A DNA stretch of 64,000 nucleotides from Pisaster brevispinus (Eukaryota; Echinodermata; Asteroidea; Forcipulatida; Asteriidae): contig JAMKCF010000003.1 in assembly GCA_023634235.1 (NCBI GenBank), positions 11,812,742 to 11,876,741 on the forward strand, read 5' to 3'. Below, piece after piece: positions 43,301 through 54,848 of this stretch (its first letter is position 1; each line of letters starts with the position of its first letter). Made by a program: the position numbers and the translations under genes. The notes under the pieces were generated by a model. That model ran no database searches. It saw only the letters and a list, made by a program, of their open reading frames with translations, and was not told the origin of the DNA.

Positions 43301-45881
43301 AGTACATCACCCCTTAGACAGTGCACCTGAACCTGCCAAAATGGCAGCATGGAAAGAAAGACTGCAGGCATAACCATCAGAAGTGGGGATGGGTCTGGTG
43401 CAAGCCAGTATTGGACGACCTGGCAAGCTCTGAAGCTGAACCCATTGCATACTGGATATGGCCAATGAAGGGTACCTACAGAAGGGTACACTATGACTAT
43501 GGGGAACTTAATCACAGACAATGAAGCACTTGCTGTACTGCCCAGATTGACAAATTACACAGCCTGGAATTTCGTCTTTGGGAAGGCAAGGCTATTTTCA
43601 TTCTGCAAAGGCAACTTTCATTAGAAAAACTTAAAAGTCTATGGGTAACCGCGGCAAGACAAGGTCCCAATTTCACAGAGCTAGCTGAAAATATTGCTTG
43701 ACAAATTTCTGCTAAGCATAAAAAATAAAAATAAACGGGATACCAATCACAGATGATACATGCGACATGCTATTTTGGCTCTTAACCTTATTCTGGCGAG
43801 CATATTTTTGTTTGAGCTTAGCTGCTTTTTGTGCTTTAAAGCAGCTCTTTGAAACTGGCCCCAGGACAGCCAAGGCCAAGGCATCCATGGCCTCTGTTTA
43901 GTTCAAAGCCTGAAGACCTGTGCACAACAAAAGACCTGGCCGACTTTTATAGAGTTTGCCTCATTGACAGCAAGCTAATGGTCAAAACTGTTCTAACATG
44001 CTGGTGTTCTAAGAGTACATGTCTTGGTTAGGGAATACAAAATAACAAATGAGAATTGTCTGCACTGAAAAAATCTGTGTGCCTAAAAACTAGATTTAGT
44101 CCAACAGAAGTCATGGTGTGAATAGAACGATTTGAATTTGAAAACATGAAAGTCTGGCCTACCACATTTTAGCAGAGGCTGGAGCATTGTACTCGGACTC
44201 TTTCTTGGCCTGGGTGCTGTAATTCTCCTGTGACTCTTCAATCAATGGCTGCAAAACAAAATAACAGAGATTAAAACGAGTGGTACGTAGAACACCACAT
44301 GTTTTTTTTAGCAATTCATATAGACTGACTAAACGCAACTTGAAAACCTTGATTGAAAAAATTCTGAGGGTAGTTCAGTTACATTGTACACACATGCTAC
44401 ATTATGTTTCCTACAATAATTGTTGAATTGTTGAAAACTAAAAGTTCAGACACAACCTTTCTCCTGGATGATTGGTCTCCAGTGAAACAAATCTGCACCA
44501 AGTGCATGCAGACCTTCATGCCCTCTGAACATTGCCTTGGTGCCCCTTGAAATGTTCAAGTAGAAATTTTAATTTCCCTCATGACATGGGGTGCCCCCTT
44601 TGCTAAGGAAAAACTGCCTTGTTCTTACAAAAATTAAACACTAGAATGCATCACTGTATTATTATACATGTTCTTCTATTTCACATTATGTGCATAGTAC
44701 ACCGAGGCCAATGTTATCAAAGCTGCTTTAAATAAGTACAAAAACTAACTAAGTGAAACAACCAGAAAAAGAGTTACCAGTCAAAAAATTCCATGTCATT
44801 ATGTAACATCTGTGTGACTGGTATCCTGCTTAAATATTTTTGCTTTGCAGAAAATTGTTAAGCAATATTTTCTGCTTCAAGGTGCTCTAGTCTATGATGA
44901 AATTGGGCCCTGTATATATTATCAGTAAATATTACAAAGAGCTACATGTACCATCCCCAGACACGTTTATTAAAAAATAGCTACCTACAATAAATAAACA
45001 ATTGGTCTTTGTCACTGTCAGTGTATGGAATACAAACAACATTTGGATTTTAATTATGGCATTCTCTTCATATATTTCACCGTCTGTCCTAATGGACCGT
45101 AATGGTAGCGTGACAAGGAGAGTTAAAAGGAGGGTTTACATTGTACCTTTGGTATTTACTCCAAAAATTTATTACCAAAAAAATGACTTGGTAAAGAGCA
45201 CTGGAGAGCTGTTGATAGTATAAAACATTGTCAGAAACGACCCCCTTTGAAGTACATAGTTTTAGAGAAAGAGGTAATTTCTCACCCCAAAAAATTTGAA
45301 TCTGAAAAAGGCTTCAGGCATAAAGCCTTTCTCAAGCATCTGAAAGCACACAAATCTATGCAGCCATGGTGTTTTTTAACTTGGCCTTTTAACTTATCTA
45401 GAGCAATTGCTGTACCCTATCTTAAACTTGTTAGAACTCAATAATTGCAAAACCATTTGACTATCGCCCAAAACCATTTGACTACCGTTAAACCAAAACA
45501 AATACAAACCTTTGTGAGTCTCTACGAGACGTCATCTAAAGAAACCTGCTAACAGTTTAGATTTTTAATAGACCCCTCTAAAATGATGCCACTAAGTCAA
45601 ACAGCGCCCTCACTGAATTCAAAGTAAGACCTATCAATGGCGGAGAGTTGTGCGTGGCGTGCACTTGCGAGCGTTTTCATTGTTTCTAAAAACATACATC
45701 TTAGATGCTACTACTAAGAAGTAACTGCCACCAAAAAAAAAATATATATTGTTGAGAGAATGCAAAAATTCAAAGTTTAAAAGAAATACACAAATTTGAG
45801 AACCTTGTATGTTCCAGAAGAAACTGATGCCAAACTATCCATATCAATGACTTCCTCAGCTCCTCCGTCTTGGTAAGACAT
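40390..45881 (-). CDS. TMEM134: TMEM134-like two-pass membrane protein
   Basis: Six exons join in frame: 45881-45804, 44248-44163, 43090-43014, 42402-42361, 41693-41637, 40478-40390, giving 142 aa. The N-terminal third is acidic and polar. WWWQHPEIRQNWRAVLGSV (about 55-72) matches the TMEM134 WxxHPxIxxNxRxVLxS pattern. A first membrane segment follows (about 68-91, VVMLVVGILLIAAGIVFEA). A second (about 97-124, IASAIFIIIGFLFFVPG) runs into YH and AAKGIRGF, as in TMEM134 (VPGxYHxxxIYxAxKGxRGF). It is shorter than human TMEM134 (195 aa) at the N-terminus. The molecular role of the family is poorly known. The donor of exon 1 (AAG|GTTCTC) is weak; the others are good. An acceptor at 45896 implies an upstream noncoding exon that was not located. 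TMEM230, a related family, is the alternative and fits less well. Confidence 0.82.
40820..41012. mobile_element. GGGCCC MITE, full copy
   Basis: The left end GGGCCTAATTTTATAGAAC and right end GTAGCTCTATGAAAGTGGGC-CC are inverted. The interior has GCAGAAAATATCTTTAAAC and GGCTGGTAACCTTGTTCTGG. About 193 bp. It lies in intron 5 of the TMEM134-like gene. Confidence 0.8.
41020..41350 (+). mobile_element. SINE copies, second family
   Basis: A minus-strand head (GTAGGTTCGAATCCAACC, about 41030-41090) faces a plus-strand copy (GTGGGTTCGATTCCCACC, then CTGCCTGCAGCACTCC, GGGTAAAACCAAA, CCCTGATGCAA). The plus-strand copy matches the 16745-17010 element. Confidence 0.6.
41842..41880. repeat. Interstitial telomeric tract, six CCCTAA units
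   Basis: Five near-contiguous TAACCC units plus one with CACCC in place of AACCC form a short tract of the metazoan telomere repeat. It lies in intron 4 of the TMEM134-like gene, far from any chromosome end feature. Confidence 0.95.
42456..42615. mobile_element. GGGCCC MITE, partial
   Basis: Left end GAGCCCAATTACATAGAG, then GTTACCAGCCAAAACATCA and GACTGGTACCCTGCTTAC, which are the reverse of other copies. The right end is lost. Confidence 0.6.
43555..43910. repeat. Dispersed repeat, copy 2, split by a MITE
   Basis: CTGGAATTTCGTCTTTGGG, CTTAAAAGTCTATGGG and, after the MITE, GGCATCCATGGCCTCTG follow the order seen uninterrupted at 23340-23530. Confidence 0.6.
43663..43862. mobile_element. 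GGGCCC MITE, nested copy
   Basis: The ends GGTCCCAATTTCACAGAGC and GCAGCTCTTTGAAACTGGCC are inverted. The interior has GAAAATATTGCTTGAC and TCTTAACCTTATTCTGGCG. It is inserted inside the dispersed repeat at 43555-43910. Confidence 0.75.
44705..44910. mobile_element. GGGCCC MITE, full copy, diverged
   Basis: Left end AGGCCAATGTTATCAAAGC, right end ATGATGAAATTGGGCCC. The interior reads as the reverse of the other copies (GACTGGTATCCTGCTTA, GTTAAGCAATATTTTCTGC). It lies in intron 1 of the TMEM134-like gene. Confidence 0.75.
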
Positions 45882-47650
45882 TTTGTTTTCTGTCACTAGA
45901 AAAAAGGTCTAAAACGCATCAACGTTTGTCTCCTAATTTTTGCTGCACTAAGACACCGAGGAAGATGTAGACTGGAAAAAACAATTCCAATACTGGACCA
46001 TTACGATGATGAACTATTTGATGTAGGGCAAGCTGCAAGAGAATTTAGTGATGATTGATTGACTTGCAGCGATTTGTAAATAAAATACATGTATGCCACC
46101 AGTGAGTAGGTTTGTAATTTACACCGACACCATGCACTCAAACTCAGAGAGTAAAGACAATTCCAAGTGAAGTATCACAGAAGCTGTACATGTAGTGTCA
46201 GTCAGCGAGTTCCAGCAACAAATATCCACAGAAAACACAAATGATCCAACACTGATGGTTCAGTAGGCCTAGTGTTGGTGCCAAGAGCAGCTACTGCACA
46301 CAGAGATGATCAAGTCTTAAACCTCTAATACTCCTAAAAAGGCAATTCAGGCTGGATGATATTAGGAGCACTCAAAAGATGACTAGCTCAACATGTCGTA
46401 CAAAATCCTAGAAATCCATGGAAATACTCCAACAAACACCATAGCTAACATGTACATTTAACTATTATGAATAAATTTTTTAAAAATGATATTTCAACCA
46501 CCAAAAAAACTCTTTTGCCAATAAAAAAATAATTAATAAAACATATGCGGTAATTAAATTTGGTTGAATGAGCTCATGCTCATGCTTTTGTGTGGAGTAT
46601 TTTATGCATCCAAAATCAACTTTGCTCAAAAGAAAAACACTGTTGCAATTGCAACGCAGAAGATGCTCAGAACATACAGTTTGATGATTCAATAGCGAGA
46701 CAATCAATGTCGCAGAACTACAATCTGTTGATAATGCACTGTGTGTTGTCATCCAAACAATGGACTGAAACAAAGCTACAATAAGCTGAGGTGAAGCAAA
46801 ATGATGATATACATGTAATGCAGAGAACTTTTATGGAGTGTTCAGCTTTTCCTCATCAGACACTAACAACTTTAAGCAGTGTTTCACCAGCTGCTCTCAC
46901 TAAATCCACCTGTTACTCATACTATGTCCTATAACATACTGTATGCTGGATTGAAAATATACATTGTCAGCCAGGGCAGTCATTCTTGTATGTCTAATGC
47001 ATAATACATAAGGCAGGCTGTGAGAAGGTTTTTATGTACATTGTTCTCTATTTAATAGGTTGAAGTGCCTGTTGGTGAGCCACACTGTGTGATATTGATT
47101 GGAACTCCCTATCAGTGCAGTTGGTCTAGTTAATTGAATGTACTTTGCATTATAATTCATCATGGAAGTACATGTACGTGTAGACTCCCTGCTCTGTGCA
47201 TGGAGGGAGTCGTATACAAGCTGTTGATGGCAGAGTTTACCATCATCAGTTCCTGAGTACATTGCACCCAGTATTCTATTATTACACATGTAGAGCACAC
47301 TTTGAACCCTTTACAATTTACTGTCAAGATGAAAAGCACACAACCCCCCATCCAACCCATCTGCTCCCTCGCCCACCCCCCTCAATTACAGCAGTAAAAA
47401 TGCAAAATTTAAATCATTTTCAAGGTTCACCATTCATGGATTCATTCAAGGGACAAGTAAATGCTCTGTTCAACAAAATTTAAAAATACATATGTTTTAA
47501 AAAATTATAAAAAATAAACAAATTTAACGAACAGTAATTTTCCTGATTCTAAAAAACTTGAACAGACCATTCTAACCTACATGTTAGTATGTATGGTGAG
47601 GTGCTGCAATGGCTTCTTTGGACAGATTGACTCCAAGTGAAGCGCAAGTG
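45882..47650. other. AT-rich region upstream of TMEM134
   Basis: No exon was recognised. The overlapping frames at 46480-46784 and 47032-47483 lie on both strands and lack family resemblance. A TMEM134 promoter or untranslated exon is expected somewhere here or beyond. Confidence 0.35.
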
Positions 47651-47659
47651 TAAATTCAC

Positions 47660-48170
47660 AAATAATAATAATAATAATAATACAAGTATTTATAAAGCGC
47701 ATTTTTCCAATTGTTACAATGCGCTGAGGGTAATGATTCCAGAGAGGAAACAAAGAAATTGAACAAGAACCTTAAGATGAAAATAGGTATGACTTGAGTT
47801 TACGTTTAAATTGATGAATAGAGTTGCAAGTACGAATGTTGAGAGGTAGCGAGTTCCAGCATCTGGGTCCAGCTACTGAGAAGGCCTTGTCACCTGCGTG
47901 TTTGAATGTGCGATGTATTTTTAAGTAACGCTCCGAGCGGAGGCCACTTCGGTTGGGCATGCTGAGATCAAGTGAGTCTGTTATGTATTTTGGGTGTGTG
48001 TTTGAAAGCGCTTTGTACATATTCACAGCTGTTTTGAAGATAATGCGTTTTTGAATGGGTAACCAATGTAGTTGTTGAAGAAGCGGTGATGCGTGTGAGT
48101 GTTTTGGTTGCATGTGTATGATACAGGCGGCGTTGTTTTGGAGCTTTTGAAGGCGAGTGATGCATTCTTA
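47660..48170 (-). mobile_element. 5'-truncated LINE tail (L2/CR1-like)
   Basis: The minus strand encodes the C-terminal region of a non-LTR reverse transcriptase protein over 113 codons: LHWLPIQKRIIFKTAVNMYK, YLKIHRTFKHAGDKAFS and GPRCWNSLPLNIR. A GCGCATTGTAACAATT segment and a (TTA)n tail at 47661-47683 follow. The open stretch is unusually well kept for a fragment. Confidence 0.85.
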
Positions 48171-48210
48171 AAAAGTTAGATCCAATTACATCTTGTAACA
48201 GTTAATTCTG

Positions 48211-48320
48211 AAAAAGTATTAGTCTGTCCTTCGGATGGGACGTAAAGCCATAAGTTAAACTTGTTGCTGAGAGAAAGGGTTTGCCCTGTGTGTTTCTGGC
48301 AGTGGATGCTGAATGTGCAG
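48211..48320 (+). mobile_element. SINE tail fragment
   Basis: Shares CCTTCGGATGGGACGTAAAG with the SINE at 15710-15893. No head is present. Confidence 0.45.
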
Positions 48321-49727
48321 CGCCACCTTATAAACCACTACATAAGTGGGGTCTCGTAATCAAAAACTTTAAAAAAAACTTTTTTAAAAAGCTCTTTGAG
48401 ACGTTTGTACATATGTAGATAAAACACTAAGAAAAACTAGTTACATGTACATGTGTATTACTATAATCCTTACTACACCATGCCTGATACATGTATGTGG
48501 CAGAGGGTGTTCCATGCCCCCAAATGTTCCTACACTTCAACACACTATTTTGATCTTGCACACAAGCACTCCCCACAACAACAACAAAAATAATAATAAT
48601 AATAAATAGATAAATAATTAAAACAATAAATAAATAAATAATTTCTTGTTAAATAAACAAAACATTTAGTTTTTAAATAAAAAAAACTCCATAAGATTTC
48701 CAGAGATTCCCAGAACACAATAGGAGGGGAGAGCACCAAAAGACCAGTACTTAGAATAGAAAAGGTGCTACCTGTTTGTGGCTTGCAATCCTACTTCAAT
48801 TTTACATAAATCTATTTCACATGACGATTAATGTTTTTTAAATGGGCAAAACAATTTTGTTTTAATCATGCGGCCCCCAAAAAGAAAGCGAGCGGGGATG
48901 CTACTAATTATGTACTTTTTTTACTTTGCCTTACACAAAACGTTTTCAAACTAAATATTAAAGATGGATGTTAGTTGTTTCAAGACAGTTTTGGGATGTC
49001 CTGTTTTGGTTTTGCTGGGTAAGTCATGTCCACTGACATTATAATTAAGCCAGGACATTTCATTGTGTATTGGCACAGGCAGAACTCCGAGTTTGAGGAA
49101 ACCAGGATTTCGAAAGATCAATCTAGACCTGCCATCAGTGTCTGTTGTATTTGTCATGGAAGTTGTAAGTCAGAGATTCCAGCATACCATGACTGATTAG
49201 CAGCTGTGGCCAACGGGCAAATTTTCGCCGATCCACAAGTGAAGAGGTCAATAAATCTTGGTGCATTTTATCATCTTGACTTTGTTTAATCTTGGTTTTA
49301 ATCATTCTGAAAATGTCATTCTCAAAAACAAATTGATTCCCTGCCCTGAAGTTCTGAAGAAGAATGTAAAAAAAGTAAACTGCACACAGATCCGAGACTA
49401 AGTAAAACCTTTTGGCATTATTAAAAAGTGGTTACAGTTACTTACACAATTAAGTTAAGACAGCTGTTTATTTTTTTCCTTTTTCCCTTTAGAATACATA
49501 CAGTGCACTGAACAGTTAAAAAGAGTGGTGGTCGAATTCCCAGTCACCAAGTTCAGATTTTTTATTACTATTGATTTTCTTAAGGTCAATGGTGAGGTGA
49601 GACCATAGAGCAAGGAACAGATGAGACTGAGCATAATGCAAGGACTGTATTTTATGTTTTTTTGTTTTTTTAGTTCCTATTTTTAATAAAGAAAAAAGAA
49701 TACATGTAAACAAAGTAAGTTACACGA

Positions 49728-49741
49728 GCGCCCTCTGCTGG
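49728..49741 (-). promoter_or_regulatory. CTCF-like core motif
   Basis: The minus strand reads CCAGCAGAGGGCGC, matching the conserved bilaterian CTCF core from memory. It lies about 550 bp before the 135-bp tandem array. A single sequence match does not prove binding. Confidence 0.35.
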
Positions 49742-50039
49742 CTCTAGTCTGTTTAGCATTTTTAACAAAAATCTGTTATAAATGTTTTCACTAACCTCCC
49801 AATTTTCCGACATTTTCCGTTCGCAAGGGCAGCCCTCAAGCTTTCCAGATGAGAACTACATCAGGCACATCTCGAAACAAGCTATGTTTGTGTTTTTAAG
49901 TTCATTTTTAAGTTTGTCTGTTTGTTTTAGGTTTTTTTCAAACGCAAAGAAAAAGAAATTAGAACCAAGTTAAGTGTAAGTGTGTCGGCTCGACGTCTCG
50001 AAACAAAGCATGCGTGCGACGTCGGGATCGTACGTACAT

Positions 50040-50160
50040 GTACGTCCGTGTGTGTGTATATATACCATGCCCGATATGGGGCAGCAAACTCAGCGGCACA
50101 GTATGTGTAGGAATCCTACTCACTACTCCATAGGGTCTACGTTAAATGTTTCAGTGAGGT
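50040..50160 (+). repeat. Dispersed repeat next to the array
   Basis: TGCCCGATATGGGGC, then CACAGTATGTGTAGG and CACTACTCCATAGGGTCTACG recur in inverted orientation at 61255-61345. The last part (CTACTCCATA, ACCCTAC) is also in the tandem unit that follows, so the array may have grown from one edge of this element. Confidence 0.5.
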
Positions 50161-50280
50161 ACATTCTAATCATCACAATACTTATGCGCACAAGCCCATA
50201 CAACACAAAATGTCCTGAACAATATGAGCCGCTTATTGAGTACGCTACAGCGACCTCTATCGACAGGAACTAACCAATCA

Positions 50281-52505
50281 TTCCCTATACGCATCTTATG
50301 TACGTGAATGGGAAAAAAAAATCATTTTCCCACCCCTCTCATTTTGTAGACCTTACAACCCTACTCCATAAGACACAGTGTTAAAAAAAACCTACACAGA
50401 CTCCTACACGCTGAGAAAACCCTACACGCATGGGTGTACGTGAATGAAAACAAAACATTTTCCCACCCCTCTCATTTTGTAGACCCTACAACCCTACTCC
50501 ATAAGACACAGTGTTAAAAAAAGCCTACACAGACTCTTACACGCTGAGAAAACCCTACACGCATCTTATGTACGTGAATGGGGGAAAAAAATCATTTTCC
50601 CACCCCTCTCATTTTGTAGACCCTACAACCCTACTCCATAAGACACAGTGTTAAAAAAAGCCTACACAGACTCCTACACGCTGAGAAAACCCTACACGCA
50701 TCTTATGTACGTGAATGGGAAAACAAAATCATTTTCCCACCCCTCTCATTTTGTAGACCCTACAACCCTACTCCATAAGACACAGTGTTAAAAAAAGCCT
50801 ACACAGACTCCTACGCGCTGAGAAAACCCAACACGCATCTTATGTACGTTAATGAAAAAAAAAATCATTTTCCCACCCCTCTCATTTTGTAGACCCTACA
50901 ACCCTACTCCATAAGACACAGTGTTAAAAAAGCCTACACAGACTCCTACACGCTGAGAAAACCCTACACGCATCTTATGTACGTGAATGAAATAAAACAA
51001 TCATTTTCCCACCCCTCTCATTTTGTAGACCCTACAACCCTACTCCATAAGACACAGTGTTAAAAAAAGCCTACACAGACTCCTACACGCTGAGAAAACC
51101 CTACACGCATCTTATGTACGTGAATGGGGAAAAAAAATCATTTTCCCACCCCTCTCATTTTGTAGACCCTACAACCCTACTCCATAAGACACAGTGTTAA
51201 AAAAAGCCTACACAGACTCCTACGCGCTGAGAAAACCCTACACGCATCTTATGTACGTGAATGAAAAAAAATCATTTTCCCACCCCTCTCATTTTGTAGA
51301 CCCTACAACCCTACTCCATAAGACACAGTGTTAAAAAAAGCCTACACAGACTCCTACACGCTGAGAAAACCCTACACGCATCTTATGTACGTGAATGGGA
51401 AAACAAAATCATTTTCCCACCCCTCTCATTTTGTAGACCCTACAACCCTACTCCATAAGACACAGTGTTAAAAAAAGCCTACACAGACTCCTACGCGCTG
51501 AGAAAACCCTACACGCATCTTATGCACGTTAATGAAAAAAAAAATCATTTTCCCACCCCTCTCATTTTGTAGACCCTACAACCCTACTCCATAAGACACA
51601 GTGTTAAAAAAAGCCTACACAGACTCCTACGCGCTGAGAAAACCCTACACGCATGGGTGTACGTGAATGAAAAAAAATCATTTTCCCACCCCTCTCATTT
51701 TGTAGACCCTACAACCCTACTCCATAAGACACAGTGTTAAAAAAAGCCTACACAGACTCCTACACGCTGAGAAAACCCTACACGCATCTTATGTACGTGA
51801 ATGGGAAAAAAAAATCATTTTCCCACCCCTCTCATTTTGTAGACCCTACAACCCTACTCCATAAGACACAGTGTTAAAAAAAGCCTACACAGACTCCTAC
51901 GCGCTGAGAAAACCCTACACGCATCTTATGTACGTGAATGGGAAAAAAAAATCATTTTCCCACCCCTCTCATTTTGTAGACCCTACAACCCTACTCCATA
52001 AGACACAGTGTTAAAAAAAGCCTACACAGACTCCTACACGCTGAGAAAACCCTACACGCATCTTATGTACGTGAATGAAAAAAAAAATCATGTTCCCACC
52101 CCTCTCATTTTGTAGACCCTACAACCCTACTCCATAAGACACAGTGTTAAAAAAAGCCTACACAGACTCCTACACGCTGAGAAAACCCTACACGCATGGG
52201 TGTACGTGAATGACAAAAAGGCATTCTCTACCCCTCTCATTTTGTAGACCCTACAACCCTACTCCGTAAGACACAGTGTTTAAAAAAAAAACACAGGACC
52301 CTACACGCACAGAAAACCCTACACGCATGGGTGTACGTGAATGACAAAAAGGCATTCTCTACCCCTCTCATTTTTAGACCCTACAACCCTACTCCGTAAG
52401 ACACAGTGTTTAAAAAAAAACACACAGGACCCCTACACGCACAGAAAACCATACACGCATCTATATGTACGTGAATGAAAACATGCATTTTCCCACCCTC
52501 TCATT
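50281..52505. repeat. ~135-bp satellite-like array, about 16 copies
   Basis: The unit begins near CGCATCTTATGTACGTGAATG, then an A-run of variable length, ATCATTTTCCCACCCCTC, TCATTTTGTAGACCCTACAAC, CCTACTCCATAAGACACAGTG and GCCTACACAGACTCC, and ends CGCTGAGAAAACCCTACA. Central copies are nearly identical. The last two or three (after 52200) are clearly diverged (GGCATTCTCTACCCCTC). Two sub-types, CATCTTATGTACG and CATGGGTGTACG, are interspersed. Confidence 0.97.
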
Positions 52506-52509
52506 TTGT

Positions 52510-53430
52510 TTCTAATAAGGTCGAGGTGGTTTATTGTGATTTTTTTCTCATAAAATACTGCATAGCTTTTGAATGTAGAGAACATGTTGCACATACTGTA
52601 TTACACAACATTACTTTAATCCATTGTTGTTTGCTTAATTGATTTAAGTATGTTGTGGTAGTGCATATTATAGTTACTAATAGACCAGATTAGAGCTGAG
52701 TGTAAGTACATAAAAAAAATTTTTTATGTGTATCACAAATATTATTAGTCAAGGACAAAGTGTAACGTAACTAACTGTAACGTAACTAACCATGATTTTT
52801 GGCCAATGCTTGGAAATGATCAAAGTTATTTTATTGTTTGGCTACCAAAACACTTGCTAGTACCCATGCAATTATAGAAATATTTATCTTTGTTTCAGCT
52901 GTATCCCGTTTGAGGAAACTTTTTGTGCAAAAACATGCAATTTTTTCCATGACCCTTTTTTGTAAACTAACTAACCAAAATTAAATTAACCATAACAACT
53001 GAATAAGTTTGTAACTTGTTTGTATAATAGGTCTAGTCAAATGTACCCATCGTACAAAAATGGAGACTTGATAGGCTTTCAAATTTCTATTAGAGACCAC
53101 AGAGCTGTGCTAAGCAGCTAAAAGTGTAACGAAACTAACCATGTATGTACTTCAACATGTTTAATAACAAAAGCAACCACACACAGATGCAGCTGTACCA
53201 AACTCTCTGATCCTATCAATTCTCCTGTATGGTGCCGAGACATGGACAGTCAAAAAGACGAAAAAACCATGCCAGACTCCATGTATCAAGACAACATAAA
53301 TCTCGGTTGCAAAACAGTTTCAAGGGGATTGAAAAAAAATCATGTTAAACTTAATTTATTTGACATACATATCGGTTTCAAGTTTTTAATTTAACAATAG
53401 TTTAAGAGAGCAAAATGATTGTTTTCCTTT
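52510..53430. other. AT-rich region with a LINE relic
   Basis: No gene was recognised. A GTAACGTAACTAACCATG motif occurs near 52775 and in variant form near 53128. At about 53203-53262 the plus strand encodes NSLILSILLYGAETWTVKKT, a short C-terminal reverse transcriptase relic from a different LINE than the one that follows. Confidence 0.5.
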
Positions 53431-53745
53431 TTTTTATATTTTTTTATTTATTTGCAAGACAGAAAGAACAATTACAACAACTCCAAAAACACAAGACAGG
53501 CAAACAAAGACAAAGGACAAACAAACAAAAGAACAACTGGAGACTAGAGCCTGTTACAGTTTTTTCTTCTCTTATCAGATGCTAGTCCTGCATAACAACA
53601 CATCCACCTGGAAGATCTCCAGAACTCATACGATTCTTTATATCTTGCTATTAACTGGTCTCTCCATATCTCTCAATCAACAACAATACTTAGAGTTCAA
53701 GTTACAAGTAAGTTATAAATCATACAGTACCTGCATCTGAACAAA

Positions 53746-54533
53746 TCAAAACATATTCTTCCACTTTTGTTTTACTTGATAATCCAAACCCTTAGCGCTT
53801 GCCATACACTCTTCAGTAACATAAAAAGTACGAGTACAGTTCTTAAAAGGTACTATGTTCAGTATTTTTTCTTCCTGATATTTCTTGTTGAAAATAAATT
53901 TCTTTGCAAGAATTATAATAAGAGTAACGAGCATAGACGAGTCTTTTGAAAATCCGAAAGTAATAGGGTTATTCTTATATACTGTCCCATTTAACCACTC
54001 TAGTACTTGTTCCCAAAAAACTTTCACTTCACCACATTCCCAGAATAAATGCAGTAACCTTTCCGGCTTTTTATTGCAGAAGAAGCACATTTCTGTTTCT
54101 TTTCTTCCAATTTTGTATAAGAATGTGTTTGTGGGAACAAGAAAATGTATAAATTTAAATTGAAAATACTGTAGTTTTGGATCTTTTGTGACAACAAATA
54201 TGATGGCGCTCCAGTTTTTAATATTACCCAATAAGTGAATCCACTTGTCTTGCTCAAAGGTTGCTGGCAAACTGATTGAGCAAGGGTTTTATAAACCATT
54301 TTTGAAGGTTTTTTTTTTTTACATAATTCAGAAATCAAGACAGATGGATCATCGGTGGGAACATATTGTCCTGACCTTAAAGCATCTCTCCACTGCTTTG
54401 GAATACTTTTAAGCAACCCATACAAAAGAATAAATGTACAGCTAACATTTTTGTATTTCAGCTTAAATTCTTCGTAAGATAGGAGACATCCGTTTTCTAA
54501 ACAAATATCATTCAAAGTCATAATTCCCTCCAA
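53746..54533 (-). pseudogene. LINE ORF2 C-terminal region, two frames
   Basis: Two overlapping open pieces (54533-54024 and 54270-53746) are one coding stretch split by a frameshift. The first has KSIPKQWRDALRSGQ. The second has FLYKIGRKETEMCFFCNKKP followed by LLHLFWECGEVKVFWEQV, the CxxC...H...C cysteine-histidine motif found after the reverse transcriptase in many L1/Tx1 elements. Confidence 0.75.
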
Positions 54534-54848
54534 GACCCATGACTTGTAGAATACACATCTATTATTAACTTTTATATTGGAATTTTACCATATAACCTCA
54601 GATAAAATATTAATTTTTTAGAGATTCACCTTCTTCCAACTTGGTTTAGTACTTAAACTCCAACCATGCTCTTACGACATCAATTAGAAATTGATCCTTT
54701 AATATATGGAATGGGAAATCTTTAGGGGAGACACTAGATATCTCTGAGATATCTCTGAGAGCAAGTTGAGTTAACTTGCGGTTAATAAAATACTTCTAAT
54801 TTATAACGGTCTGCGGCTCATTCAAAAGACTTTTGCCCCGTGTACATT

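Noticed and set aside
43078..43524. Two plus-strand frames (79 and 67 codons)
   Set aside because: The first overlaps a minus-strand TMEM134-like exon. Neither shows a known domain or splice signals that connect them.
50281..52505. Telomere or subtelomere
   Set aside because: CCCTA motifs occur inside a larger ~135-bp unit and not as a pure hexamer tract. Ordinary gene-bearing DNA lies on both sides.
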